Source: Acidimicrobiales bacterium
GTDB taxonomy: Bacteria > Actinomycetota > Acidimicrobiia > Acidimicrobiales > Aldehydirespiratoraceae
DNA: 64,000 bases
Direction of reading: 5' to 3'
NCBI GenBank assembly: GCA_041394245.1
Contig: JAWKIR010000002.1
Span: 1,736,001 to 1,800,000 of the forward strand
Under the pieces are notes generated by a model. That model searched no databases. It was not told the DNA's origin and saw only the letters and a list, made by a program, of their open reading frames with translations. Within the stretch, counting starts at the first letter, position 1; the number at the start of each line of letters is the position of its first letter. The position numbers and the translations under genes are program-made. This document shows positions 1 to 9,083 of the stretch, one piece after another.

Positions 1-97
1 GTGCAGCTCGCGACTCGACCACGTCGATGATCACGGCGGCGTAGCCGGTGTGGGCCGGGAACTCATGAATGGCTGGAGATGTACCTGACCTCACCAT
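1..97 (-). CDS. Partial gene running off the left edge (possible SatD-like N-terminus)
   Basis: An open frame starts with ATG at 97 and runs without a stop to the window edge (32 codons). The segment GYAAVIIDVVESR resembles the first beta strand and loop of SatD-family proteins (hydrophobic strand, Asp, then a Ser-Arg pair), but this rests on about 13 residues. The start codon sits inside a 17-base palindrome (90-106), so the gene would be regulated there. It could equally be a chance frame. I am unsure of the identity and only moderately sure it is coding. Confidence 0.3.
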   Translation of the reverse strand, partial: MVRSGTSPAIHEFPAHTGYAAVIIDVVESRAA

Positions 98-118
98 AAT
101 GGTGAGTTTAATCTCACC
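90..118. promoter_or_regulatory. Operator-like array of three CTCACC/GGTGAG half-sites
   Basis: CTCACCAT and ATGGTGAG form 8-base arms around a single A (90-106). The second arm's GGTGAG is reused with a CTCACC six bases further on (113-118). Three alternating half-sites at an AT-richer spot just upstream of a gene start are typical of a dimeric repressor site. It covers the start codon of the left-edge partial gene. The regulator is not identifiable here. Confidence 0.45.
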
Positions 119-141
119 TCCAGCTTGATTTCAACCGAATC

Positions 142-777
142 TCAATCTGTGAGTGAGAATCCGACCACCGATTCGAGCTCCGCCAGTGCCCGGGCGGGAT
201 CGACGACCTTGATCGTCGTCATCCCCATCGCCCTGGCCGGTTTGAGATTGACGCCCAGATCATCGAGGAACACACACTCGTCGGGCCGCACTCCCAGTCG
301 TTCACAGGCGATCTCGTAGAAGCGCGGTTCGGGCTTGCGCACACCGACGACGCTCGACTCGACGACCTCGTCGAACATCTCGAAGATCGCGTCGAGATCA
401 CCCCGGGCATCATGTGCGCCTCCTGCGGCCGGATCGCGGAAGTTGTTGGTGAGCATCGCGGTCTTGAGCCGCTCCCCGCACCGCCGCACCGCCTCGACCA
501 TCTCAGGACGGACATGTCCCCTGAGCGCGTCGAGAACTCGACGGGCATCGACGACGTGGCCGAGCGCGGCCGCCTCCTGCTCGAACACTTCGGCGAACCC
601 GACGGGGTCGAGTTCGCCGCGCTCGAATCGGGCCCAGGCGTTGACATCGGGGTTGGTCGCGTTGATGCCGCGGATGGTGTCGGGAGCAAGCCCCGCCTCG
701 GCCTCGTAGGCGTTGAATGCGTCGAAGGGGCTCGAGAGGATCACGCCCCCGAAATCGAACAGAGCTGCACAGATCAC
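142..777 (-). CDS. HAD-superfamily (subclass IA) hydrolase
   Basis: A 211-residue cytoplasmic protein with the four HAD motifs in order: nucleophile motif FDFGGV at the N-terminus (residues ~7-12), LTNN (~110), the motif III lysine in KPEPRFYEIA (~148) and the acidic motif FLDDLGVN (~172). The nucleophile motif is DxG rather than DxD, as in the sEH-N/ACAD10-like branch, so phosphatase activity should not be assumed. The start is GTG at 777, directly before the first strand; no better ATG exists. It points away from the NYN gene, and the two start 35 bases apart. The substrate is unknown. Confidence 0.8.
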   Translation of the reverse strand: MICAALFDFGGVILSSPFDAFNAYEAEAGLAPDTIRGINATNPDVNAWARFERGELDPVGFAEVFEQEAAALGHVVDARRVLDALRGHVRPEMVEAVRRCGERLKTAMLTNNFRDPAAGGAHDARGDLDAIFEMFDEVVESSVVGVRKPEPRFYEIACERLGVRPDECVFLDDLGVNLKPARAMGMTTIKVVDPARALAELESVVGFSLTD

Positions 778-812
778 GGCTGCACCCTAGGACGCGTGAT
801 TGACTGGCCCTC

Positions 813-2066
813 ATGTCCAAAGGCGCACCCGCCCACAAGCACGCTGTCATCGACGGATCGAATCTCGCGACCGAAGGCCGCAAGGAGCCGAGCCTCGCCC
901 AACTCGACGAGGCTGTCCGCGCCATCAGCGCCGAGTACAAGTTCTCGCAGATCACCGTGATCGTCGACGCAACCTTCGAACACCGCGTCGCCGCGTCGGA
1001 GACCAAAGCGGCCCGCAAGGCCATCGACGAGAACGACATCCTCACGCCACCGGCAGGGGTGATCGGCCGAGGCGACGCGTTCATCCTCCAGGTCGCCGAC
1101 CGAGCCGATGCCGTCGTGTTCTCGAACGACTCCTTCCAGGAGTTCCACGGAACCTACAAGTGGCTCTTCGACGAGGGCCGCCTCATCGGCGGCAAGCCCG
1201 TCCCCGGCGTCGGCTGGATCTATGTCGCCCGCTCGCCGGTGCGCGGCCCGGTGAGCCGTCGCGCCACCGCAGAAGGCCGACGAGCCGAGAAACCGAAGAC
1301 CGAGGCCGCGTCCGACTCCACGTCCGGGAGCAGGCGGAGAGCGGCAAGCCGAGCCGAGTCGGCGACCAACGCCGATGTCGAGTCGAAGCCGGCGTCTCGC
1401 ACCAGGAAGGCGGCGGCCCCGCCTCCGACCACACGTCGTTCCACGCCCAAGGCGACCGCATCGAGCGAGGGCAGCAACGACCCGACGACCTGGAAGACGT
1501 TCAAGGCCGACTTCCCCGTCGGGAGCACGATCGCCGCGCAGGTCGACCGGTTCTCGTCGCACGGTGCCTACGGGTCGGTCGACGACGTCATCATCTACCT
1601 CCCCAACCGCCTGCTCGGTGATCCTCCACCGACCAAGGCCCGCGACGTGATCGAGTTGGGCGACACGGTCGATTTCGTGATCCACCGCTACGACGACGAG
1701 CGATACGGCGTCGATGCGGGGCTGGTGCCCGTGCCGGGCGGCGAGCGATCGGCACCGCGTCCAGCGAAGAAGGCGACCGCCAAACGGGCCACGGCCAAGA
1801 AGGCGACCACCGCGAAGAAGGCGCCGGCCAAGAAGACGCCGGCCAAGCGGGCGACCGCCAAGAAGGCGCCGGCCAAGCGGGCGACCACCAAGCGGGCGCC
1901 GGCCAAGAAGGCAACCGCGGTGAAGGCGACCACTGCGAAAGCCACGACCAAGAAGGCGACCACCGCGAAGAAGGCCACCGCGAAGAAGGCGCCGGCCCGG
2001 AAGGCACCGGCGAAGAAGACCGCGGCGAAGAAGACGACCGCGAACAAGCGGGCCACCCGCCGGTAG
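813..2066 (+). CDS. NYN-domain (Zc3h12a-like) nuclease with long Lys/Ala/Thr histone-H1-like tail
   Basis: A 417-residue protein. Residues ~10-135 form a NYN/PIN-like ribonuclease fold: VIDGSNLA gives the first catalytic Asp, VDATFEH the second, and DAVVFSNDSFQEF the later acidic motif. A basic, low-complexity linker follows (~140-225). A compact domain at ~230-310 (STIAAQVDRFSSHGAYGSVDDV and the strand before DAGLVP) looks like an S1/OB RNA-binding unit. The last ~100 residues are near-tandem KKATAKK/KKAPAKK units like bacterial H1/HupB tails, which bind nucleic acid by charge. The gene is followed 11 bases later by ettA, so it probably shares a transcript with a translation factor. A role in RNA turnover is inferred from the domains only. 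Confidence 0.8.
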   Translation: MSKGAPAHKHAVIDGSNLATEGRKEPSLAQLDEAVRAISAEYKFSQITVIVDATFEHRVAASETKAARKAIDENDILTPPAGVIGRGDAFILQVADRADAVVFSNDSFQEFHGTYKWLFDEGRLIGGKPVPGVGWIYVARSPVRGPVSRRATAEGRRAEKPKTEAASDSTSGSRRRAASRAESATNADVESKPASRTRKAAAPPPTTRRSTPKATASSEGSNDPTTWKTFKADFPVGSTIAAQVDRFSSHGAYGSVDDVIIYLPNRLLGDPPPTKARDVIELGDTVDFVIHRYDDERYGVDAGLVPVPGGERSAPRPAKKATAKRATAKKATTAKKAPAKKTPAKRATAKKAPAKRATTKRAPAKKATAVKATTAKATTKKATTAKKATAKKAPARKAPAKKTAAKKTTANKRATRR

Positions 2067-2077
2067 CTTGATGCGCC

Positions 2078-3778
<1,701 letters not shown>

Positions 3779-3834
3779 CCCGCCACAGTCGGCGGTCGCC
3801 CTAAGAATTCCGGGTGGGCCTCCGATGATGAGGC

Positions 3835-4071
3835 ATGGCCAGAGCCGCAACAAAGACCAAGTGGAAGAGCCGTGCAGTCACTCGCTTGATCGAGGCGGGA
3901 TCCATGACCGAGTGCTCGTACTGCGAAGAACGAGTGAAGTTCAAGGCCCGTGAGCGCCATCAACAGGTGATCTGCAACGTCTACGTCGACGGTGCCTGGG
4001 ACCGGGTGGAGCACTACCACGAGCCCTGCTACACCGAGGCCGGCAAGCCCTTCGGCGACCCCATCGACTGA
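3835..4071 (+). CDS. Small conserved cysteine-containing protein (possible zinc knuckle)
   Basis: A 78-residue basic N-terminus (ATKTKWKSR) is followed by CSYCEERVKFKARERHQQVICNVY and a late HYHEPCYTEAG. CxxC plus the downstream His/Cys pairs could bind one zinc ion. No signal peptide or membrane segment. ATG at 3835 is the only sensible start; the gene stands alone between ettA and the HNH gene. I do not recognise the family firmly, although proteins of this look are common next to DNA or RNA-handling genes in actinobacteria. Confidence 0.7.
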   Translation: MARAATKTKWKSRAVTRLIEAGSMTECSYCEERVKFKARERHQQVICNVYVDGAWDRVEHYHEPCYTEAGKPFGDPID

Positions 4072-4149
4072 GACGCGAGCCCTTCCGGCCGCCTTGATCG
4101 GGGCTGATCGGTGGGGATGGGTGTCATACCCTTTCGGTAGTTTTCGTGT

Positions 4150-5358
4150 ATGGGTCTGGCGGAGTTGGATGATCTGAGTGAGGCGATACGGCTGGCGGCG
4201 AAGGTCGACTTCGCGTGTCTGCCGGGGGTCGAGGTCGAGGCGTCGGCGGTGGCGGTGCAACGTCTGAAGGCCCAGTTGGCCGCGTTGGAGGCCGAGGTGG
4301 TCGGGGCGTACGACGCGTCGATGCAGTGGGCGGCGGGGCAGCATCGTTCCGTGAAGGTGGCGCTGCGGCATCGGTGCCGGATGCATAGCGGTGAAGCGTC
4401 GTCGGTGGTGTCGTTGGCGCGGGCGTTGCGGTCGATGCCGGGCACTGCGTTGGCGCTTTCCGATGGGGCGATCACGGCGAACCACGCCCGTCGGTTGGCG
4501 CGGGCGGCGTCTCGGCCGGAGTTCGTCGAGGCGGAGTCGTTCCTGCTCGCCAAGGCGGGGTCGTTGTCGTTTCGAGATTTCGAGCGGGCGGTGGCGTATT
4601 GGGAGCAGGTGGTCGACGAGGCCCGCCGGGGCGACGACCCGGAGCCGCCCGATCCGCGTGAGGTCAACCGGGAGGCGCACGTGTCGAAGACGCTGGCCGA
4701 CATGGTCCGGGTCGATGCGTGGTTGGATCCGGTCGGTGGTGCCACGTTCGCCGAGGCGCTGCGCCGTATCGAGACCGAGTTGTTCGACGCCGATTGGCAA
4801 CAGGCCAAGGCCGAATACGGCGACGCGGTCACCGTCGACCGGCTGTGGCGCACCCCCGCGCAACGGCGGGCCGATGCGTTGGTGGAGATGGCGGTGCGGG
4901 CGTCGACCGCACCCGTCGACGGGGCCCGGCCGCTGCCGCTCGTGATCATCCATGCCGACATCGACACGTTCACGATCGCCCTCTCGAACTATCTCGGCGT
5001 CGAAGGCCCGGCACCGGTCGGCGGCATCGAGCGGTTGTGCGAGCTCGACGACGGCACCGTCATCTCACCCACCCGCATGATCGAACAGGCCCTGGCCGGC
5101 CACGTGCGCCGACTCGTGTTCGCATCACCCGGCGTGATCCTCGACTACGGCCGCAAGCAACGGCTCTTCACCGGCGCGCTACGAGAGGCCGTCTGCGCCC
5201 GCGACCGGGTCTGCGACCACGACGGCTGCGAGATCCCGGCCCGGCACTGCGAGATCGACCATGTGAAGGAATGGGACGGCGGCGGCCACACCAGCCACCA
5301 CAACGGCAAGGCTCGCTGCAGCTTCCACCACCGCAACTGGAAACCCAGACCCGGCTAA
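4150..5358 (+). CDS. DUF222-HNH endonuclease-like protein (13E12-repeat family)
   Basis: 402 residues. Residues ~10-300 are the alpha-helical, Ala/Arg-rich DUF222 region. The C-terminus carries a complete HNH site: CDHDGCEIPARHCEIDHV, then W, GG, and NGKARCSFHH, giving the paired Cys metal ligands, the DH general base and the final HH. The family (REP13E12-like in mycobacteria) is multi-copy and behaves like a mobile or domesticated nuclease; its biological role is unsettled. Codon use changes inside the gene: the first two-thirds favour G-ending codons (GCG, TTG, CGG, GGG, even ATA), while from about 4960 on they are C-ending like the neighbours. This hints at a mosaic or transferred origin. 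Confidence 0.9.
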   Translation: MGLAELDDLSEAIRLAAKVDFACLPGVEVEASAVAVQRLKAQLAALEAEVVGAYDASMQWAAGQHRSVKVALRHRCRMHSGEASSVVSLARALRSMPGTALALSDGAITANHARRLARAASRPEFVEAESFLLAKAGSLSFRDFERAVAYWEQVVDEARRGDDPEPPDPREVNREAHVSKTLADMVRVDAWLDPVGGATFAEALRRIETELFDADWQQAKAEYGDAVTVDRLWRTPAQRRADALVEMAVRASTAPVDGARPLPLVIIHADIDTFTIALSNYLGVEGPAPVGGIERLCELDDGTVISPTRMIEQALAGHVRRLVFASPGVILDYGRKQRLFTGALREAVCARDRVCDHDGCEIPARHCEIDHVKEWDGGGHTSHHNGKARCSFHHRNWKPRPG

Positions 5359-5434
5359 CCCGGCCGAAGCCCGGTGAAGAACGAGAACGCTGAGCGCACG
5401 AGCAGCGGCACTGTGATCGCGCGGGTTGTGCGGC

Positions 5435-6028
5435 TCATCCGAGCAGCGTGAGAACCCGGGCAGCCATCTCGTCGGCGTCGCCGTCTTCGGGGACCAGCCG
5501 CAGCTCCGGCGACAGGGGCGGCTCGTAGGGATCGTCGATGCCGGTGAACCCCGTGATCTCGCCGGCCCGCGCCTTCGCGTAGAGGCCCTTCACGTCGCGT
5601 TGCTCGCACAGCTCGATCGGGGTGTCGACGAACACCTCGAAGAACGGCACGTCGGCGGCCTGGTGCAGGGCTCGGGCGTTGTCGCGGGCAGCACGATAGG
5701 GAGAGACCAGCGGTATCAGCGCCACCACGCCGGCATCGCCGAAGAGCCGGCCGACCTCGGCGACGCGCCGCACGTTCTCGTCGCGGTCCTCGGCGGAGAA
5801 GCCGAGATCGCCGTTGAGTCCCATCCGGACGTTGTCGCCGTCGAGCACATAGCAGGGCCGACCGACCTCGAGCAGAGCCTTCTCGACGGCGGTCGCGACC
5901 GTCGACTTGCCCGAACCCGAAAGGCCCGTGAACCACACCGTCGCCCCACGATGACCGATCGCATCCCAGCGTTCGGTCTGCGAGAGATGCCCGGGATGCC
6001 AGACGACGTTCGGACTCTGCGACGCCAC
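5435..6028 (-). CDS. cysC: Adenylylsulfate kinase
   Basis: 197 residues. It phosphorylates adenosine 5'-phosphosulfate to PAPS in the cytosol, the second activation step of sulfate assimilation. Visible are the P-loop GLSGSGKST (~38-46), DGDNVRMGLNGDLGFS for APS binding, and FVDTPIELCEQRDVKGLYAKARAGEI, the APS-kinase lid motif. It is a free-standing enzyme; many actinobacteria instead fuse it to CysN. It starts 3 bases after the cysN stop, so cysD-cysN-cysC is one operon. Confidence 0.95.
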   Translation of the reverse strand: MASQSPNVVWHPGHLSQTERWDAIGHRGATVWFTGLSGSGKSTVATAVEKALLEVGRPCYVLDGDNVRMGLNGDLGFSAEDRDENVRRVAEVGRLFGDAGVVALIPLVSPYRAARDNARALHQAADVPFFEVFVDTPIELCEQRDVKGLYAKARAGEITGFTGIDDPYEPPLSPELRLVPEDGDADEMAARVLTLLG

Positions 6029-6031
6029 GAG

Positions 6032-7288
6032 CTACGACGACTCGCCGAGGATCATGCCGGCGCCGACGGTCACGTTGGTGGCCTCATCGATCAGGATGAA
6101 GCTGCCCGTGAGACGGTTGCGCCGGTACTCGTCGAAGAAGAGCGGGGCCTGGGTACGCAACCGCACACGGCCGATCTCGTTGAGTCCGAGCTCGATCGAC
6201 TCCTCGTCGCGGTGCAACGTGTTGATGTCGAGGTGGTACTGGAGGTCCTTGACGATCGCTTTGGTGGTGCGGGTCGTGTGCTTGATGACCAGCTTGGCGC
6301 CGACGCCGAGATTGACCCGCTCACTCATCCAGCAGACCATCGCGTCGACGTCCTGTGAGGCGACGGGTTGGTTGTTGGGGCGGCAGATCATGTCGCCACG
6401 GGAGATGTCGATCTCGTCGTTGAGCCGCACCGTCACCGCCATCGGCGCGAACGCCTCATCGAGCGGACCATCGAGGGTCTCGATCGACTTGATGGTGGAC
6501 TGGAATCCCGACGGCAACACCACGACATCGTCGCCGGGGCGCAGCACGCCGCCGGCGATCGTGCCGGCATAGCCGCGATAGTCGTGGAACTCGTCGGACT
6601 GCGGACGGATCACGTACTGCACGGGGAACCGGGTGTCGATGTGGTTCCGGTCGGAGGCGATGTGGACCTCTTCGAGGTGATGCAACAACGACGGACCCTC
6701 GTACCAGCCCATGTTGGCCGAGCGCTCGACGACATTGTCGCCGTGGAGCGCCGACACCGGGATGAAGGTGAGGTCGGCGATGTCGAGCTTGCTCGCGAAC
6801 GCACGGAACTCGTCCTTGACCTCCTCGAAACGCTGTTGGTCGTAGTCGACGAGGTCCATCTTGTTGACCGCGAGCACGAGGTGCGGAATACGCAACAGCG
6901 ACGCAAGGAACGCGTGCCGCCGCGACTGCTCGAGCACACCCTTGCGAGCATCGAGCAGCACGATCGCCAGATCCGCCGTGGAGGCGCCGGTGACCATGTT
7001 GCGCGTGTACTGCGTGTGGCCCGGGGTGTCGGCGATGATGAACTTGCGCTTCGGTGTGTGGAAGTAGCGGTAGGCGACATCGATCGTGATGCCCTGCTCG
7101 CGCTCTGCCCGCAGCCCGTCGGTGAGGAGCGCCAGATTGGTGTATTCGGTGCCCATCTGGACCGACGCGCGCTCGACGGCCTCCATCTGGTCCTCGAAGA
7201 TCGTCTTCGTGTCGTAGAGCAGCCGTCCGATGAGGGTCGACTTGCCGTCGTCGACCGAACCGGCGGTTGCGAATCGGAGCATCTCCAT
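6032..7288 (-). CDS. cysN: Sulfate adenylyltransferase GTPase subunit
   Basis: 418 residues, EF-Tu-like. G1 is AGSVDDGKSTL, switch/G3 DTPGHTQYTRN, G4 NKMD, with SALHGDNV after it; two beta-barrel domains follow from about residue 230. GTP hydrolysis here drives formation of adenylylsulfate by the CysD partner. The length is that of stand-alone CysN with no kinase domain, matching the separate cysC downstream. Its ATG shares one base with the cysD stop (TAATG at 7286-7290), so the two are translationally coupled. Confidence 0.95.
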   Translation of the reverse strand: MEMLRFATAGSVDDGKSTLIGRLLYDTKTIFEDQMEAVERASVQMGTEYTNLALLTDGLRAEREQGITIDVAYRYFHTPKRKFIIADTPGHTQYTRNMVTGASTADLAIVLLDARKGVLEQSRRHAFLASLLRIPHLVLAVNKMDLVDYDQQRFEEVKDEFRAFASKLDIADLTFIPVSALHGDNVVERSANMGWYEGPSLLHHLEEVHIASDRNHIDTRFPVQYVIRPQSDEFHDYRGYAGTIAGGVLRPGDDVVVLPSGFQSTIKSIETLDGPLDEAFAPMAVTVRLNDEIDISRGDMICRPNNQPVASQDVDAMVCWMSERVNLGVGAKLVIKHTTRTTKAIVKDLQYHLDINTLHRDEESIELGLNEIGRVRLRTQAPLFFDEYRRNRLTGSFILIDEATNVTVGAGMILGESS

Positions 7289-8193
7289 TAGAAGTACCCC
7301 TCCTTCTTGCGGTCTTCCATCGCCGCTTCAGAGACCCGGTCGTCGGCCCGCGTGGCACCGCGTTCGGTGATGCGCGTCGCCGCGACCTCCTCGATGATCT
7401 TGTCGATCGTGTCGGCGGACGACTCGACGGCGCCGGTGCAGCTCATGTCGCCGACCGTGCGATAGCGCACCGTCTCCGTGAACGGCTCCTCGTCGTCCAT
7501 GAGGGTGATGAAAGGACCCGTCGACAGCAGCATGCCGTCGCGCTCGAACACCTCTCGCTGGTGTGCGAAGTAGACGTTGGGGATCTCGATTCCCTCTTCC
7601 TTGATGTACTGCCAGATGTCGAGCTCGGTGTAGTTCGAGATCGGGAAGACGCGGATGTGTTCGCCCCGGTTGATACGGCCGTTGTAGAGACTCCAGAGCT
7701 CGGGGCGCTGGTTCTTGGGGTCCCACTGTCCGAACTCGTCGCGGAACGAATAGACCCGCTCCTTCGCCCTGGCCTTCTCCTCGTCACGACGGGCCCCGCC
7801 GAAGAGCGCATCGAAACGATGCGTCTCGATGCCATCGAGCAGTGCGGTGGTCTGCAACCGGTTGCGACTCGCCCGAGGACCCGTCTCCTCGACCACCCTT
7901 CCCGAGTCGATGGCCTCCTGCACCGAGGCGACCACCAGGCGGGCGCCGAGTTCCTCGACCCGGCGGTCGCGGAACTCGATGACCTCCGGGAAGTTGTGGC
8001 CGGTGTCGACATGCATGACCGGGAAGGGCAACTTCGCGGGCCAGAACGCCTTCTCGGCGAGTCGCAGCATCACGATGCTGTCCTTGCCGCCGGAGAACAG
8101 CAGACACGGATTCTCGAATTCGGCAGCCACCTCACGGAAGATGTGAATCGATTCCGCTTCGAGCTGTCGCAGGTGGGTCAGGTCGTAGGCCAT
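7288..8193 (-). CDS. cysD: Sulfate adenylyltransferase catalytic subunit
   Basis: 301 residues, PP-loop superfamily. The PP-loop LLFSGGKDSIVML lies near the N-terminus, HVDTGHNFPEV follows, and the protein ends with the typical RKKEGYF. With CysN it makes APS from ATP and sulfate. I start it at ATG 8193 (MAYDLTHLRQLEAESIHI), which matches the family N-terminus; an in-frame TTG at 8205 adds four residues and is less likely. It is first in the cysDNC operon and divergent from the CysQ-like gene, which fits a shared sulfur-control region at 8194-8300. I saw no riboswitch there. Confidence 0.95.
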   Translation of the reverse strand: MAYDLTHLRQLEAESIHIFREVAAEFENPCLLFSGGKDSIVMLRLAEKAFWPAKLPFPVMHVDTGHNFPEVIEFRDRRVEELGARLVVASVQEAIDSGRVVEETGPRASRNRLQTTALLDGIETHRFDALFGGARRDEEKARAKERVYSFRDEFGQWDPKNQRPELWSLYNGRINRGEHIRVFPISNYTELDIWQYIKEEGIEIPNVYFAHQREVFERDGMLLSTGPFITLMDDEEPFTETVRYRTVGDMSCTGAVESSADTIDKIIEEVAATRITERGATRADDRVSEAAMEDRKKEGYF

Positions 8194-8300
8194 AGGCAGG
8201 GCCAATGTTACGGTCGCCCGGAGCGAACAGGAAATGGGTCACACGAACCCGGGTCCGATTGCCCAGTGACCCCAGCGGTCGGAAACGAGATCCTTGCACC

Positions 8301-9062
8301 ATGCCCGCCACACCCGAAGACCACCGGATCGCCGCCGAACTCGCCGACGAGGCCGGCCGACTCCTCGTCGAACTCCGCGAACGGCTCTCCGCCGCCGACA
8401 CCCCGGCGGCGATGCTGAAGGCAGAAGGCGACCGCCAGGCCCACGAGCTCTTGATGGAGCGCCTCACGGCGCTGCGACCCGACGACGCCATCCTGTCGGA
8501 GGAGGGAAAGGACGATCTCGCCCGTCTCGGCGCCGCCCGCACCTGGATCGTCGACCCCCTCGACGGCACGCGGGAGTTCTCCGAGGTCCCCCGCACCGAC
8601 TGGGCCGTCCACGTCGCCCTGGTCGAGAACAACCGACCCATCGCGGGCGCGGTCGCCCTGCCCGCCCTCGGACTCGTCCTCTCGACCGGTGCGCCCGCGA
8701 CACTGTCCGCATCCCCGGCCGTTCCGCCGCGGATGATCGTGTCGCGCAGCCGCCCGCCCGCAGCGGCCACCCACGTGGCCGCGGTTCTCGGCGCCGATCT
8801 CGTCGAAATGGGCTCCGCCGGCGCGAAGACCATGGCCGTCATCCGCGGCGAGTGTGAGATCTATGCCCACTCCGGTGGCCAGTACGAGTGGGACTCGTGT
8901 GCCCCGGTCGCGGTTGCGGCCGCCGCCGGTTGTCACGTGAGCCGCATCGACGGCAGCGAACTGCTCTACAACCAGGCGGATCCCTATCTCCCGGACCTGC
9001 TGGTGTGTCGTCCCGAACTCGCCGAGGCTGCACTCGCGGCGCTCGCGTCGTTCGAGGGCTGA
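8301..9062 (+). CDS. cysQ: 3'(2'),5'-bisphosphate nucleotidase / inositol monophosphatase family (CysQ-like)
   Basis: 253 residues. Metal-binding motifs of the Li-sensitive phosphatases are present: EEGKDD (~75), DPLDGTREF (~93) and the late WDSCAPVAVAAAAG (~198). CysQ removes the 3'-phosphate of PAP, the by-product of PAPS use. ATG 8301 is chosen because translation further upstream has no family similarity. Divergent placement from cysDNC, which feeds PAPS synthesis, supports the PAP role over inositol phosphate, but family members overlap in specificity. Confidence 0.85.
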   Translation: MPATPEDHRIAAELADEAGRLLVELRERLSAADTPAAMLKAEGDRQAHELLMERLTALRPDDAILSEEGKDDLARLGAARTWIVDPLDGTREFSEVPRTDWAVHVALVENNRPIAGAVALPALGLVLSTGAPATLSASPAVPPRMIVSRSRPPAAATHVAAVLGADLVEMGSAGAKTMAVIRGECEIYAHSGGQYEWDSCAPVAVAAAAGCHVSRIDGSELLYNQADPYLPDLLVCRPELAEAALAALASFEG

Positions 9063-9083
9063 TTCTCCCCCCATACTGGGGCG

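Noticed and set aside
8194..8300. Riboswitch ahead of cysD or cysQ
   Set aside because: No conserved SAM-type or other known aptamer pattern could be made out in this 107-base gap.
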